From the NCBI GenBank assembly GCA_002898935.1, contig BEII01000092.1, positions 1 to 6,955 on the forward strand: 6,955 nt of DNA, read 5' to 3'. The notes under the pieces were generated by a model. The model saw only the letters and a list, made by a program, of their open reading frames with translations, did not search any database and was not told where the DNA came from. Each line of letters starts with the position of its first letter. Positions within the stretch are counted from its first letter, which is position 1. Origin of the DNA: a bacterium HR32 (lineage in GTDB: Bacteria; Sysuimicrobiota; Sysuimicrobiia; Sysuimicrobiales; Sysuimicrobiaceae). Of the stretch, positions 1-6,644 are shown in pieces. Both the position numbers and the translations under genes were made by a program.

Positions 1-154
1 GTTCGACGTGGAAGCCGTGTTCCTCTACCCGTGGGCCGTGCTGTTCCGGGAGCTCGGCTGGCTTGGATTCTGGGAGATCCTGGTGTTCGTGGGCGTCCTG
101 CTGCTGGGCTACGCGTACGCGTGGCGGAGGGGGGCGTTCGAATGGCAACCCTGA
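1..154 (+). CDS. nuoA: NADH-quinone oxidoreductase subunit A, C-terminal part (5' truncated by window edge)
   Basis: This is the last 50 residues of NuoA, a small three-helix membrane subunit of complex I that sits beside NuoH at the entrance of the quinone channel. The reading frame begins at base 2 (base 1 is the last base of a cut codon) and stops at TGA 152-154. It opens directly with the family hallmark FDVEAVFLYPW, whose acidic residues are conserved across NuoA/ND3. A hydrophobic segment then follows (EILVFVGVLLLGYAYAW), which fits the last transmembrane helix, and the protein ends in a short basic and polar tail (RRGAFEWQP). The start, first helix and most of the second lie upstream of the window. 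The 3' end overlaps nuoB by 13 bases, and the ribosome binding site of nuoB lies inside this gene. The identification rests on the hallmark motif plus its place just before nuoB. Confidence 0.95.
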   Translation, partial: FDVEAVFLYPWAVLFRELGWLGFWEILVFVGVLLLGYAYAWRRGAFEWQP

Positions 155-639
155 CCCGCGAGGACCTGAGCGGACTCGAGCGCAACGTGCTCACCACCAC
201 GGTGGAGCGCATGCTGGCCTGGGCGCGCAGCTCGTCGGTCTGGCCGGTACAGTTCGGCCTGGCGCGCTGCGCCATCGAGATGATCGCCACCACCACCTCC
301 AAGTTCGACATCGCCCGGTTCGGCATGGAGGCCTTCCGCGCCTCGCCCCGCCAGTCCGACCTCATGATCGTCGCGGGGCGGGTGAGCCAGAAGATGGCCC
401 CGGTCCTCCGCCACATCTACGACCAGATGCTGGAGCCCAAGTGGGTGCTGTCCATGGGCGACTGCGCCTCCTGCGGGGGCGTGTACAACAACTACGCTCT
501 GGTCCAGGGCGTGGACAAGATCGTGCCCGTGGACGTGTACGTGGCCGGCTGCCCGCCGCGGCCGGAGGCGCTGCTGTACGGCCTCATGAAACTCCAGGAG
601 AAGATCCGGGAGCGCGGCCGGGCGGGAGGGGGCCGGTGA
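142..639 (+). CDS. nuoB: NADH-quinone oxidoreductase subunit B (PSST/Nqo6), variant N2 cluster ligands
   Basis: NuoB holds the terminal [4Fe-4S] cluster N2, which passes electrons to quinone at the interface with NuoD. The product has 165 residues, the usual length. Family blocks are all present: FGLA-CAIEM (38-47), FGMEAFRASPRQ (60-71), VAGRVSQKMAP (77-87), EPKWVLSMG (98-106), NNYALVQGVD (116-125) and AGCPPRPEALLYG (135-147). Normally N2 is bound by two adjacent Cys (ACCAIE), the Cys of GxCAxSGG and the Cys of PGCPPRP. Here the first of the tandem pair is Arg42 (codon CGC at 265-267). Cys43, Cys108 and Cys137 remain, and an extra Cys111 replaces the usual Ser in the second loop (GDCASCGG). 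Ala135 also replaces the Pro before GCPPRP. The start ATG at 142 was chosen because translation upstream in this frame only shadows nuoA, and GGAGG at 126-130 precedes it by 11 bases. The identity is secure; whether N2 is normal is uncertain. Confidence 0.97.
   Translation: MATLTREDLSGLERNVLTTTVERMLAWARSSSVWPVQFGLARCAIEMIATTTSKFDIARFGMEAFRASPRQSDLMIVAGRVSQKMAPVLRHIYDQMLEPKWVLSMGDCASCGGVYNNYALVQGVDKIVPVDVYVAGCPPRPEALLYGLMKLQEKIRERGRAGGGR
624..629 (+). promoter_or_regulatory. Ribosome binding site of nuoC
   Basis: GGGAGG lies six bases before the GTG at 636, inside the last codons of nuoB. It decides the nuoC start, because the nuoC frame stays open far upstream through nuoB without coding for anything recognisable. 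The GTG overlaps the nuoB stop as GTGA. Confidence 0.7.
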
Positions 640-1181
640 GCGGGTCTGCGTTCCCCACCCTGCTGCAGGCGTTCCTCGCCGACCGCTTCGGCGAGGACGT
701 CCTGGAAGCGCATGCCTTCCGCGGGGACGCCACCGTGGTGGTCCGGCGGGAGCGGGTGGTGGAGGCGCTGCGGGCTCTCCGGGAGGACCCCTGGCGGTTT
801 GAGATGCTCGTCGACCTCACCGCGTGGGACCGCTTCCCCGCCGAGCCTCGGTTCGAGGTGGTGTACCACCTCCTCAGCCCGAGCCGCGGGGAGCGGCTGC
901 GGGTCAAAACCCGCGCGCCCGGAGACGACCCCACGGTACCGAGCGCCGTGGCCGTGTTCCCGGGCGCCAACTGGTTCGAGCGGGAGGTCTGGGACCTGTT
1001 CGGGGTCCGGTTCGAAGGCCACCCCAACTTGGTCCGCATTCTCATGCCGGACGACTGGGAGGGCCATCCCCTCCGGCGCGACTACCCGCTCACCGAGGAG
1101 CCGGTGGAGTTCCGGGGGCACGTGCCCAAGGTGCCAAGCGAAATCGTCCCCCGGGTTCCCCCGCCGGGAGAGGGCCCCTAG
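636..1181 (+). CDS. nuoC: NADH-quinone oxidoreductase subunit C (30 kDa subunit/Nqo5)
   Basis: NuoC is a peripheral-arm subunit without cofactors. It packs against NuoD and NuoB and is needed for assembly and stability of the quinone module. The product has 181 residues, typical for an unfused NuoC. The N-terminal half is an alpha/beta domain ending in a weakly conserved LVDLTAWDR stretch (about 62-70). The 30 kDa signature is clear: EREVWDLFGVRFEGHP (115-130), then LVRILMPDDWEGHPLRRDYPL (132-152). The C-terminal 30 residues are Pro-rich and carry no known function. The start is GTG 636, overlapping the nuoB stop by GTGA and preceded by GGGAGG. Stop is TAG 1179-1181, and 15 bases separate it from nuoD. 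nuoC and nuoD are separate here, unlike the fused nuoCD of Escherichia coli. No key residue appears to be missing. Confidence 0.97.
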   Translation: MSGSAFPTLLQAFLADRFGEDVLEAHAFRGDATVVVRRERVVEALRALREDPWRFEMLVDLTAWDRFPAEPRFEVVYHLLSPSRGERLRVKTRAPGDDPTVPSAVAVFPGANWFEREVWDLFGVRFEGHPNLVRILMPDDWEGHPLRRDYPLTEEPVEFRGHVPKVPSEIVPRVPPPGEGP

Positions 1182-1196
1182 GCCCCAGGGAGGCGC

Positions 1197-2372
1197 ATGG
1201 CGCTCGCGCGGGAGACGCTCACCATCAATATGGGTCCGCAGCACCCGAGCACCCACGGGGTGCTGCGGCTGGTGCTGGAGCTGGAGGGCGAGGTCATCGT
1301 CTCCTGCCAGCCCGTGATCGGCTACCTGCACACGGGGATCGAGAAGGAGATGGAGCACCGGACCTACCACCAGAACATCCCCCTGGTGGACCGCATCGAG
1401 TACCTGTCCAGCTACCACGAGGAGCTGGCGTACTGCACCGCGGTGGAGAAGCTCCTGGGGCTTTCGGTGCCCAAGCGGGCCCAGTACATCCGGGTGATCC
1501 TGTGCGAGCTCAACCGGATCGCCAGCCACCTGGTCTGGTTGGGCACCACGGGGATCGACCTCAACGTCTCCAGCCTGCTCATGTACTGCTTCCGCGACCG
1601 CGAGCGGATCCTGGAGCTCTCCGAGATGGTCTCCGGCCAGCGGATGATGCCCGGCTACTTCCGCATCGGCGGGGTGGCGGCGGACCTGCCGGAGGAGTTC
1701 GCGCCCGCGGTCCGGCGCTTCCTGGACGAGTTCCCCCGGCGGCTGGACGAGTACGAGGCCATGCTCACCGACAATTTGATCTGGCGGCGGCGCCACGAGG
1801 GCGTGGCGGTGCTGAGCCGCGAGGACGCCCTGCGCTACGGCGTCACGGGGCCCACCCTGCGGGCCAGCGGGATCGCCTACGACGTGCGGAAGGCGTTCCC
1901 GTACTCCTCCTACGAGGACTTCGAGTTCGACGTACCCACCGGGGAGCGGGGCGACGCGTACGACCGGTACCGGGTCCGGATGGAGGAGATGCGTCAGGCG
2001 AGGCGGATTGTGCTCCAGGCCCTGGACAGGCTCCCCGACGGCCCCGTGATCACCGACGACCGCAAGGTGGCCCTGCCCCCCCGCCACGAGCTGGTCCGAT
2101 CCATGGAGGCGGTGATCCACCAGTTCAAGCTGGTGAGCGAGGGGATCCACCCGCCCAAGGGCGAGGTCTACGCCGCCGTGGAGTCGCCCCGCGGGGAGAA
2201 GGGCTACTACATCGTGTCCGACGGCTCCAACCGGCCCGTGCGGGTGCGGGTGCGGGCCCCGTCCTTCTCGAACCTGCAGGCGTTGCCGAGCATGGTCCGA
2301 GGCGGGATGCTGGCGGACGTGGTGGTCGCCATCGCGTCCATCGACATCGTCCTGGGTGACGTGGACCGGTAG
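1197..2372 (+). CDS. nuoD: NADH-quinone oxidoreductase subunit D (49 kDa subunit/Nqo4)
   Basis: NuoD forms most of the quinone headgroup pocket together with NuoB and is related to the large subunit of [NiFe] hydrogenases, without the metal site. The product is 391 residues, full length. Visible blocks: NMGPQHPSTHGVLR (11-24), GYLHTGIEKEMEHRTY (42-57), RIEYLSS (66-72), NRIASHLVWLGTTGID (106-121), GQRMMPGYFRIGGV (147-160), DVRKAFPYS and the closing HPPKGEVY, GYYIVSD, RAPSF and GDVDR. By my alignment to Thermus Nqo4, the quinone-binding His20, Tyr69 and Asp121 are kept (Thermus His38, Tyr87, Asp139). In the same alignment Met151 stands where Thermus has His169 (Yarrowia His226), the residue tied to the pH-dependent potential of cluster N2. 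GGGAGG lies at 1188-1193, only three bases before ATG 1197. There is no frameshift or truncation. Confidence 0.98.
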   Translation: MALARETLTINMGPQHPSTHGVLRLVLELEGEVIVSCQPVIGYLHTGIEKEMEHRTYHQNIPLVDRIEYLSSYHEELAYCTAVEKLLGLSVPKRAQYIRVILCELNRIASHLVWLGTTGIDLNVSSLLMYCFRDRERILELSEMVSGQRMMPGYFRIGGVAADLPEEFAPAVRRFLDEFPRRLDEYEAMLTDNLIWRRRHEGVAVLSREDALRYGVTGPTLRASGIAYDVRKAFPYSSYEDFEFDVPTGERGDAYDRYRVRMEEMRQARRIVLQALDRLPDGPVITDDRKVALPPRHELVRSMEAVIHQFKLVSEGIHPPKGEVYAAVESPRGEKGYYIVSDGSNRPVRVRVRAPSFSNLQALPSMVRGGMLADVVVAIASIDIVLGDVDR

Positions 2373-2396
2373 GGATTGCCGGTGGCCGCACCGACC

Positions 2397-2405
2397 GGAG
2401 GAAGG
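2397..2405 (+). promoter_or_regulatory. Ribosome binding site favouring the GTG 2406 start of nuoE
   Basis: GGAGGAAGG runs right up to GTG 2406. The core GGAGG leaves only four bases of spacing, which is short but workable. An AGGGA at 2371-2375, overlapping the nuoD stop, could instead serve GTG 2382 with six bases of spacing. The start of nuoE is therefore not settled by this site alone. Confidence 0.45.
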
Positions 2406-2870
2406 GTGCTGTCCGAAAGGGCGCAAAGCGACATCCGGGCGCTGCGGGCCCGCTACCCCGTGGCGCAGTCCGCCCTCCTGCCCGCCTTGCTGCGGGCACA
2501 GGAGGAGCTGGGGTGGGTTCCACCCGAGGCGCTGGCGGAGGTGGCGAGGCTCCTGGACCTGCCCGTGGAGGTCGTGGCGGAAGTCGCCAGCTTCTACACT
2601 TTGATCTTCACCGAGCCCGTGGGCCGGCACGTGGTGCAGCTGTGCACCAACGTGTCGTGCCTGCTGTCCGGCGCGGAGGAGGTCCGGCGCCGGGTGGAGG
2701 AGCGCCTGGGCATCCGTGCGGGCCAGACCACTCCGGACGGCCGGGTGACCTTGCTGGCGGTGGAGTGCCTGGCGGCCTGCGACCAGGCGCCCTGCGCCAT
2801 CGTGGACGAGCAGCGCTACGGCCCCCTCACCCCGGAGGCGGCGGTGCGCCTGGTGGAGGAGCTCCCGTGA
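2406..2870 (+). CDS. nuoE: NADH-quinone oxidoreductase subunit E (24 kDa subunit/Nqo2)
   Basis: NuoE is the thioredoxin-fold [2Fe-2S] subunit that carries cluster N1a beside the FMN of NuoF in the NADH-oxidising tip. From GTG 2406 the product is 154 residues, close to the family norm. The N-terminal helical part includes ARYP (15-18), ALLPALLRAQEELGWV (23-38) and VAEVASFYT (57-65). The four N1a ligands are in the expected arrangement: Cys80 and Cys85 (CTNVSC, C-x4-C), then Cys121 and Cys125 (CLAAC, C-x3-C). Cys130 is an extra, non-ligand cysteine. The frame is also open to TTG 2376 and GTG 2382, which would add 10 or 8 residues (PVAAPTGGR type). I prefer 2406 because the protein then begins LSERAQ, like many NuoE proteins, and a strong GGAGGAAGG precedes it. 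The stop TGA 2868-2870 overlaps the nuoF start. Confidence 0.95.
   Translation: MLSERAQSDIRALRARYPVAQSALLPALLRAQEELGWVPPEALAEVARLLDLPVEVVAEVASFYTLIFTEPVGRHVVQLCTNVSCLLSGAEEVRRRVEERLGIRAGQTTPDGRVTLLAVECLAACDQAPCAIVDEQRYGPLTPEAAVRLVEELP
2855..2860 (+). promoter_or_regulatory. Ribosome binding site of nuoF
   Basis: GGAGGA sits six bases before GTG 2867, within the last codons of nuoE. It fixes the nuoF start, since the same frame is open upstream through much of nuoE without recognisable coding content. The GTGA overlap suggests reinitiation by ribosomes finishing nuoE. Confidence 0.7.
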
Positions 2871-4150
2871 CGGTCCTCCTGCGCCACGTGCACGAACCCG
2901 ACCAGAAGGACCTGGACGGCTACGTGCGCCGGGGCGGATACGAGGCGTTGCGGCGGGCGCTGCGGGAGCTGAGCCCGGAGCAGGTGGTGGAGCTCGTGGA
3001 CCGGTCCCAGCTCCGGGGCCGGGGCGGCGCCGGCTTCCCCACGGGCCGCAAGTGGTCCTTCGTGCCCAAGCACGCGCCCGTGAAGTACCTGGTGGTGAAC
3101 GCGGACGAGGGAGAGCCCGGGACCTTCAAGGACCGCACCCTCATCGAGGGCGACCCGCACCTGCTGGTGGAGGGGATCGCACTCGCGGCCTATGCCAACG
3201 GGGTGCGCACCGCGTACGTCTACCTGCGGCGGGAGTTCTACGAGGGCCGGCGGCGCCTGGAGCGGGCCGTCGCCCAGGCTTACGAGGCGGGTTTCCTGGG
3301 CGAGGGGATCCTCGGCACCGACTTCTCCCTGGACGTGGTGGTCCACCCCGGCGCGGGGGCGTATATCGCCGGGGAGGAGACGGCGCTGCTCGAGTCCCTG
3401 GAAGGCAAACGGGCCATGCCGCGGCTCAAGCCGCCCTACTTCCCCGCGGTCATGGGCCTGTACAACCAGCCCACGGTGCTGAACAACGTGGAGACGCTGT
3501 GCTGCGTGCCGTGGATCGTGCGCGAGGGCCCGGAGTGGTGGATCGCGCAGGGGCCGCCCCAACTGTACTCGGTGAGCGGGCACGTGAACCGTCCCCAGGT
3601 GGTGGAGGCTCCCCTCGGGACCACAGCCCGCGAGTTGATCGAGCGGGCGGGCGGGATGCGGGGGGGCCGCAAGGTCAAGGCCTTCTACCCGGGGGGGACC
3701 TCCAGCCGCCCCTTGACCGCGCAGCACCTGGACGTGCCCTTGCGGCACGAGGACCTGGCCAAGCTGGGGTCCATGCTCGGGTCCAGCGCGGTCATCGTGA
3801 TGGACGAGACCACGGACATGGTCCGGGTGATCGCCAGGGTGTGCGAGTTCTACCGGGACGAGTCCTGCGGGAAGTGCACGCCCTGCCGGGAGGGCACCGT
3901 CTGGGTCACCCAGATCCTGGAACGGATCCTGCACGGCCGCGGCCGCCCCGAGGACCTGCATCTGCTGGACAGCTTGGCCCGCAACATGACCGGCACGTGC
4001 TTCTGCCCGCTCGGGGAGAGCGTGCCCCCTAGCCTGCGGGCCGGGCTGGAGGACTTCCGGGACGAGTTCGAGGCGTACATCCGTGGCGCGCGGGAGCCGG
4101 TGGAGATGCCGGTGCGCCTCCGCCTGGGCGCCCCCGCGCCGGGAGGCTAG
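2867..4150 (+). CDS. nuoF: NADH-quinone oxidoreductase subunit F (51 kDa subunit/Nqo1)
   Basis: NuoF binds NADH and FMN and carries [4Fe-4S] cluster N3. It is the electron entry point of complex I on the cytoplasmic side. The product is 427 residues, normal for the family. In order: the Gly-rich GRGGAGFPTGRKW (51-63) for FMN/NADH; the NADEGEPGTFKDR block shortly after; GAGAYIAGEETALLESLEGK for nucleotide binding; a SLBB-like region ending in YPGGTSSRPL; and the C-terminal N3 domain with Cys334, Cys337 and Cys340 (ESCGKCTPCREG) plus Cys380 (FCPLGE). Cys378, two residues before the fourth ligand, is an additional cysteine. The last ~20 residues are a Pro/Arg-rich tail. The start is GTG 2867, overlapping the nuoE stop as GTGA. 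Stop is TAG 4148-4150, four bases before nuoG. All known catalytic blocks look intact. The soluble NADH-dependent hydrogenase diaphorase is related, but the gene context decides for complex I. Confidence 0.98.
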   Translation: MTVLLRHVHEPDQKDLDGYVRRGGYEALRRALRELSPEQVVELVDRSQLRGRGGAGFPTGRKWSFVPKHAPVKYLVVNADEGEPGTFKDRTLIEGDPHLLVEGIALAAYANGVRTAYVYLRREFYEGRRRLERAVAQAYEAGFLGEGILGTDFSLDVVVHPGAGAYIAGEETALLESLEGKRAMPRLKPPYFPAVMGLYNQPTVLNNVETLCCVPWIVREGPEWWIAQGPPQLYSVSGHVNRPQVVEAPLGTTARELIERAGGMRGGRKVKAFYPGGTSSRPLTAQHLDVPLRHEDLAKLGSMLGSSAVIVMDETTDMVRVIARVCEFYRDESCGKCTPCREGTVWVTQILERILHGRGRPEDLHLLDSLARNMTGTCFCPLGESVPPSLRAGLEDFRDEFEAYIRGAREPVEMPVRLRLGAPAPGG

Positions 4151-4154
4151 GGCG

Positions 4155-6644
4155 ATGTCCACGGTTACCCTCACCATCGACGGCCGGACCGTGACGGTCC
4201 CCAAGGGGACCACCGTGTACCATGCCGCGGCCCGGCTGGGGATCGAAATCCCCATCTTCTGCTACCACGACCGCATGCCGCCTCTCGGCGCGTGCCGCAT
4301 GTGCTTCGTGCAGGTGGAGAAGATGCCGCGGCTGCAGACCGCCTGCACCCTGGAGGCGCAGGAGGGGATGGTGGTGTGGACGGAGACCCCAACCGTGGTG
4401 GAGGCCCGGCGCGGGATCCTGGAGTTCCTCCTCATCAACCACCCGCTGGACTGCCCCATCTGCGACAAGGGCGGGGAGTGCCCCCTGCAGGACAACACCT
4501 TCAAGTACGGGCCCGGCGCGTCCCGGTTCGTGGAGCCCAAGCGGCACTTCCCGAAGGCGGTGCCGCTCAGCCCGGTGCTCACCCTGGACCGCGAGCGGTG
4601 CATCATGTGCTGGCGGTGCACCCGGTTCGGGGAGATCGTGGCGGGCGACCACGCCCTCAAGGGCCACGACCGCGGCTACCGGACCCACATCGACACCCCG
4701 CCGGTCACCCAGGAGCGGCCGAGCAAGTTCATCGGGAACACCATCGCCATCTGCCCCGTGGGTGCGCTTACGAGCGGCGTGTACCGCTTCCGGGCGCGGC
4801 CGTGGGACAACCGCCCCGCCCCCCACGTGTGCACCCACTGCGGGGTCGGCTGTGCCACGTGGGTGGACGCCCGGGGAGGCGAGGTGGTGCGGGTCCGGGC
4901 GCGGGAGGCTCCCGCCGTCAACGACGTGTGGCTGTGCGACGTGGGCTTCTTCGGGTACGACTACACCAACCACCCGGACCGGCTCCGGACGCCGTACGTG
5001 CGCGAGGGCGGCCTGCTGCGGGAAGCGACCTGGGAGGAGGCCCTGGCGGCGGTGGCGGCCGCGCTGCGGGAGGCCGCACCCCGGGTGGGTGCGCTGGGCG
5101 GAGAGCGGCTGACCCTGGAGGAGTCCTACCTGCTGTCCAAGCTGTTCCGATCCCTGGGCAGCAACCACCTGGACAGCCGGGCCGACAGCCGCTTCGCACC
5201 CGACAGCCGACGCTACGCCTGGGGCGCGCCGGGCGGGTTCTCCACGGTGGACGGGGCGGGAGCCCTGGTGCTGGTGGGCTGCGACCTGACCGAGGAGTAC
5301 CCCGTGCTGTGGCTGCGCGCCAAGCGTGCCCTGGACCGGGGAACCGTAGGCTTCGCGATCGCTCCCAAGCGGCTGGAGGTCGAGCCGTACCTGGCGCACT
5401 CCTTCGTGGCCGCGTACGGTGCCGAGGCAGACGTGCTGTACGCGCTCGCGCGGGCCGTGGCCGAGACGCGGGGGGAAGGGCTGGGACCGCTCGCAGACGT
5501 GGACATCCAGGCCGCCTGCGCCGCGGCCGGGGTAGAGGAAGCAGCGTTGCGTCGGGCGGCGTCTTCGCTCGCCTCCGCAAGCCCGGTGTTGTTCGCGGTA
5601 GGCCGGCTGAGCCTGGACGGTCCGGAGCCAGACCGGGTGCTCGCGGCGGTGGAGGCCCTTCAGAGCCTGTGCGGCGGTACCCTGTGGCTGCTGCGGGGTA
5701 AGGGCAGCGCGGTGGGAGCCAGTGTGGCCGGCATGGTCCCGGACGCGCTCCCGGGCCTGGCCTCCCTGCAGGACCCTGCACCCCAAGCGCGGCTTGAGGC
5801 GTTGTGGGGCTTCCGCCCGCCCAGTGAACCCGGGCTGAGCGCGGCGGGCATGCTCGCGGCCGCCTCCCGGGGAGAGCTCGGGGTTCTGTACGTAGCCGGC
5901 GCGGACCCCGCGCGTGACTTCCCGGACGGTGAGCTGTGGAAGCGTGCGCGCGCGGGCCTGCGGTGCCTCGTGGTGACCGAGCTGTTCTGGACCGAGACCG
6001 CGCGCCAGGCGGACGTGGTCCTGCCCGCGCTCAGCCTGTTCGAACGGGAAGGAACGGTGGCGAACCTGGAAGCGCGGCCGCAGCGGGTTCGGCCGGCCCG
6101 CCCCGGCCCGGCGGGGGCCCGGGCGGACGCGGACGTCATCCAGTCGCTAGCCCAGCTAGTGGACCGCCCCATGGCGTACCCCTCCACAGACGCGGTGTGG
6201 GAGGAGATGCGCCGCGCGGTCCCGGGACTGGAGTTGGACGTACCCTACCCTCTCCCGCGCCCAAAGCCACGGGTGGACGTGCGACCCAGCCACGACGGGG
6301 CAGGCGGATTGCCGGACGCCCTCGTGGTCGTGCCTGCTGCGCCCCTGTTCCGGCAGGGCGCGATGGCCTCACGCTGCCGGGGATTACCCGAGCTGAGCGG
6401 GTCGCCCGCGGTGGTGGTGCACCCTCAGGACGCAGCGCGGCTCGGCGTGGCGGACGGGGCGGAGGTGGAGCTCCAGGTGGACGACGGGGCCGTACGCCTG
6501 CGGGCCCGCGTGGCCGACCAAGCCCAGCCGGGCCACGTGCTCGTCCCGGTGGGCTTCCTGGAGATCCCGCGGGCGGCGTTCGGCGCTCCCGGGCTGCGGG
6601 TGCGGTTGCGGGCCCTGGTGCCGTCTCGGGAGGTGGGATCGTGA
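4155..6644 (+). CDS. nuoG: NADH-quinone oxidoreductase subunit G (75 kDa subunit/Nqo3), with N7 cluster motif
   Basis: NuoG is the largest peripheral-arm subunit and conducts electrons from NuoF towards NuoI. The product is 829 residues. The N-terminal ferredoxin domain (1 to about 80) has the N1b ligands Cys36, Cys47, Cys50 and Cys64. N5 is bound by His96, Cys100, Cys103 and Cys109 (HPLDCPICDKGGEC). N4 is bound by Cys149, Cys152, Cys155 and Cys200 (CIMCWRC, then CPVG). Next comes Cys226, Cys229, Cys233 and Cys261 (C-x2-C-x3-C-x27-C), the N7 motif found in some bacteria and absent from mitochondria. From about 277 a molybdopterin-oxidoreductase-like region follows, recognisable near 605-645 by ARQADVVLPALSLFEREGT, and a C-terminal dinucleotide-binding-like beta domain runs from about 726 to the end. 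In this family these domains are structural and bind no molybdenum. GGAGG at 4142-4146 stands eight bases before ATG 4155. The layout is much like Thermus Nqo3. The C-terminal half is clearly less conserved than the first 270 residues. Confidence 0.97.
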   Translation: MSTVTLTIDGRTVTVPKGTTVYHAAARLGIEIPIFCYHDRMPPLGACRMCFVQVEKMPRLQTACTLEAQEGMVVWTETPTVVEARRGILEFLLINHPLDCPICDKGGECPLQDNTFKYGPGASRFVEPKRHFPKAVPLSPVLTLDRERCIMCWRCTRFGEIVAGDHALKGHDRGYRTHIDTPPVTQERPSKFIGNTIAICPVGALTSGVYRFRARPWDNRPAPHVCTHCGVGCATWVDARGGEVVRVRAREAPAVNDVWLCDVGFFGYDYTNHPDRLRTPYVREGGLLREATWEEALAAVAAALREAAPRVGALGGERLTLEESYLLSKLFRSLGSNHLDSRADSRFAPDSRRYAWGAPGGFSTVDGAGALVLVGCDLTEEYPVLWLRAKRALDRGTVGFAIAPKRLEVEPYLAHSFVAAYGAEADVLYALARAVAETRGEGLGPLADVDIQAACAAAGVEEAALRRAASSLASASPVLFAVGRLSLDGPEPDRVLAAVEALQSLCGGTLWLLRGKGSAVGASVAGMVPDALPGLASLQDPAPQARLEALWGFRPPSEPGLSAAGMLAAASRGELGVLYVAGADPARDFPDGELWKRARAGLRCLVVTELFWTETARQADVVLPALSLFEREGTVANLEARPQRVRPARPGPAGARADADVIQSLAQLVDRPMAYPSTDAVWEEMRRAVPGLELDVPYPLPRPKPRVDVRPSHDGAGGLPDALVVVPAAPLFRQGAMASRCRGLPELSGSPAVVVHPQDAARLGVADGAEVELQVDDGAVRLRARVADQAQPGHVLVPVGFLEIPRAAFGAPGLRVRLRALVPSREVGS
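6628..6633 (+). promoter_or_regulatory. Ribosome binding site of nuoH
   Basis: GGGAGG lies seven bases before GTG 6641, in the last codons of nuoG. It supports the GTG start that overlaps the nuoG stop as GTGA, the third such junction in the window. Confidence 0.7.

Noticed and set aside
1176..1190. Possible small hairpin (CCCT...AGGG) between nuoC and nuoD that might cover the nuoD ribosome binding site
   Set aside because: The stem is only four base pairs, expected by chance in such GC-rich DNA. There is no T-run, so it is not a terminator either.
2235..2257. Short tandem repeat-like GTGCGG units in nuoD
   Set aside because: They encode the conserved stretch before RAPSF in NuoD (VRVRVRAP); this is codon bias on a conserved protein segment, not a repeat element.
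824..2359. A 511-codon + strand frame overlapping nuoC and nuoD
   Set aside because: The translation is Arg/Gly/Pro/Ala-rich without motifs; the real genes in the other frames match their families throughout.
492..2630. A 712-codon open frame on the minus strand across nuoB to nuoE
   Set aside because: It lies opposite four clearly recognisable complex I genes, and its translation is low-complexity, rich in His, Pro, Gly and Val, with no known motif. It results from strong G/C bias at third codon positions.
2816..5786. Two more long minus-strand open frames (about 479 and 585 codons) opposite nuoF and nuoG
   Set aside because: Same cause as above: no domain and no ribosome binding site logic, and they are fully covered by intact + strand genes.
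4827..6644. A functional molybdenum enzyme (formate dehydrogenase-like) instead of NuoG
   Set aside because: The molybdopterin-oxidoreductase-like region follows N1b, N5, N4 and N7 motifs in the NuoG order and lies between nuoF and nuoH. I see no clear catalytic Cys or selenocysteine motif for molybdenum.
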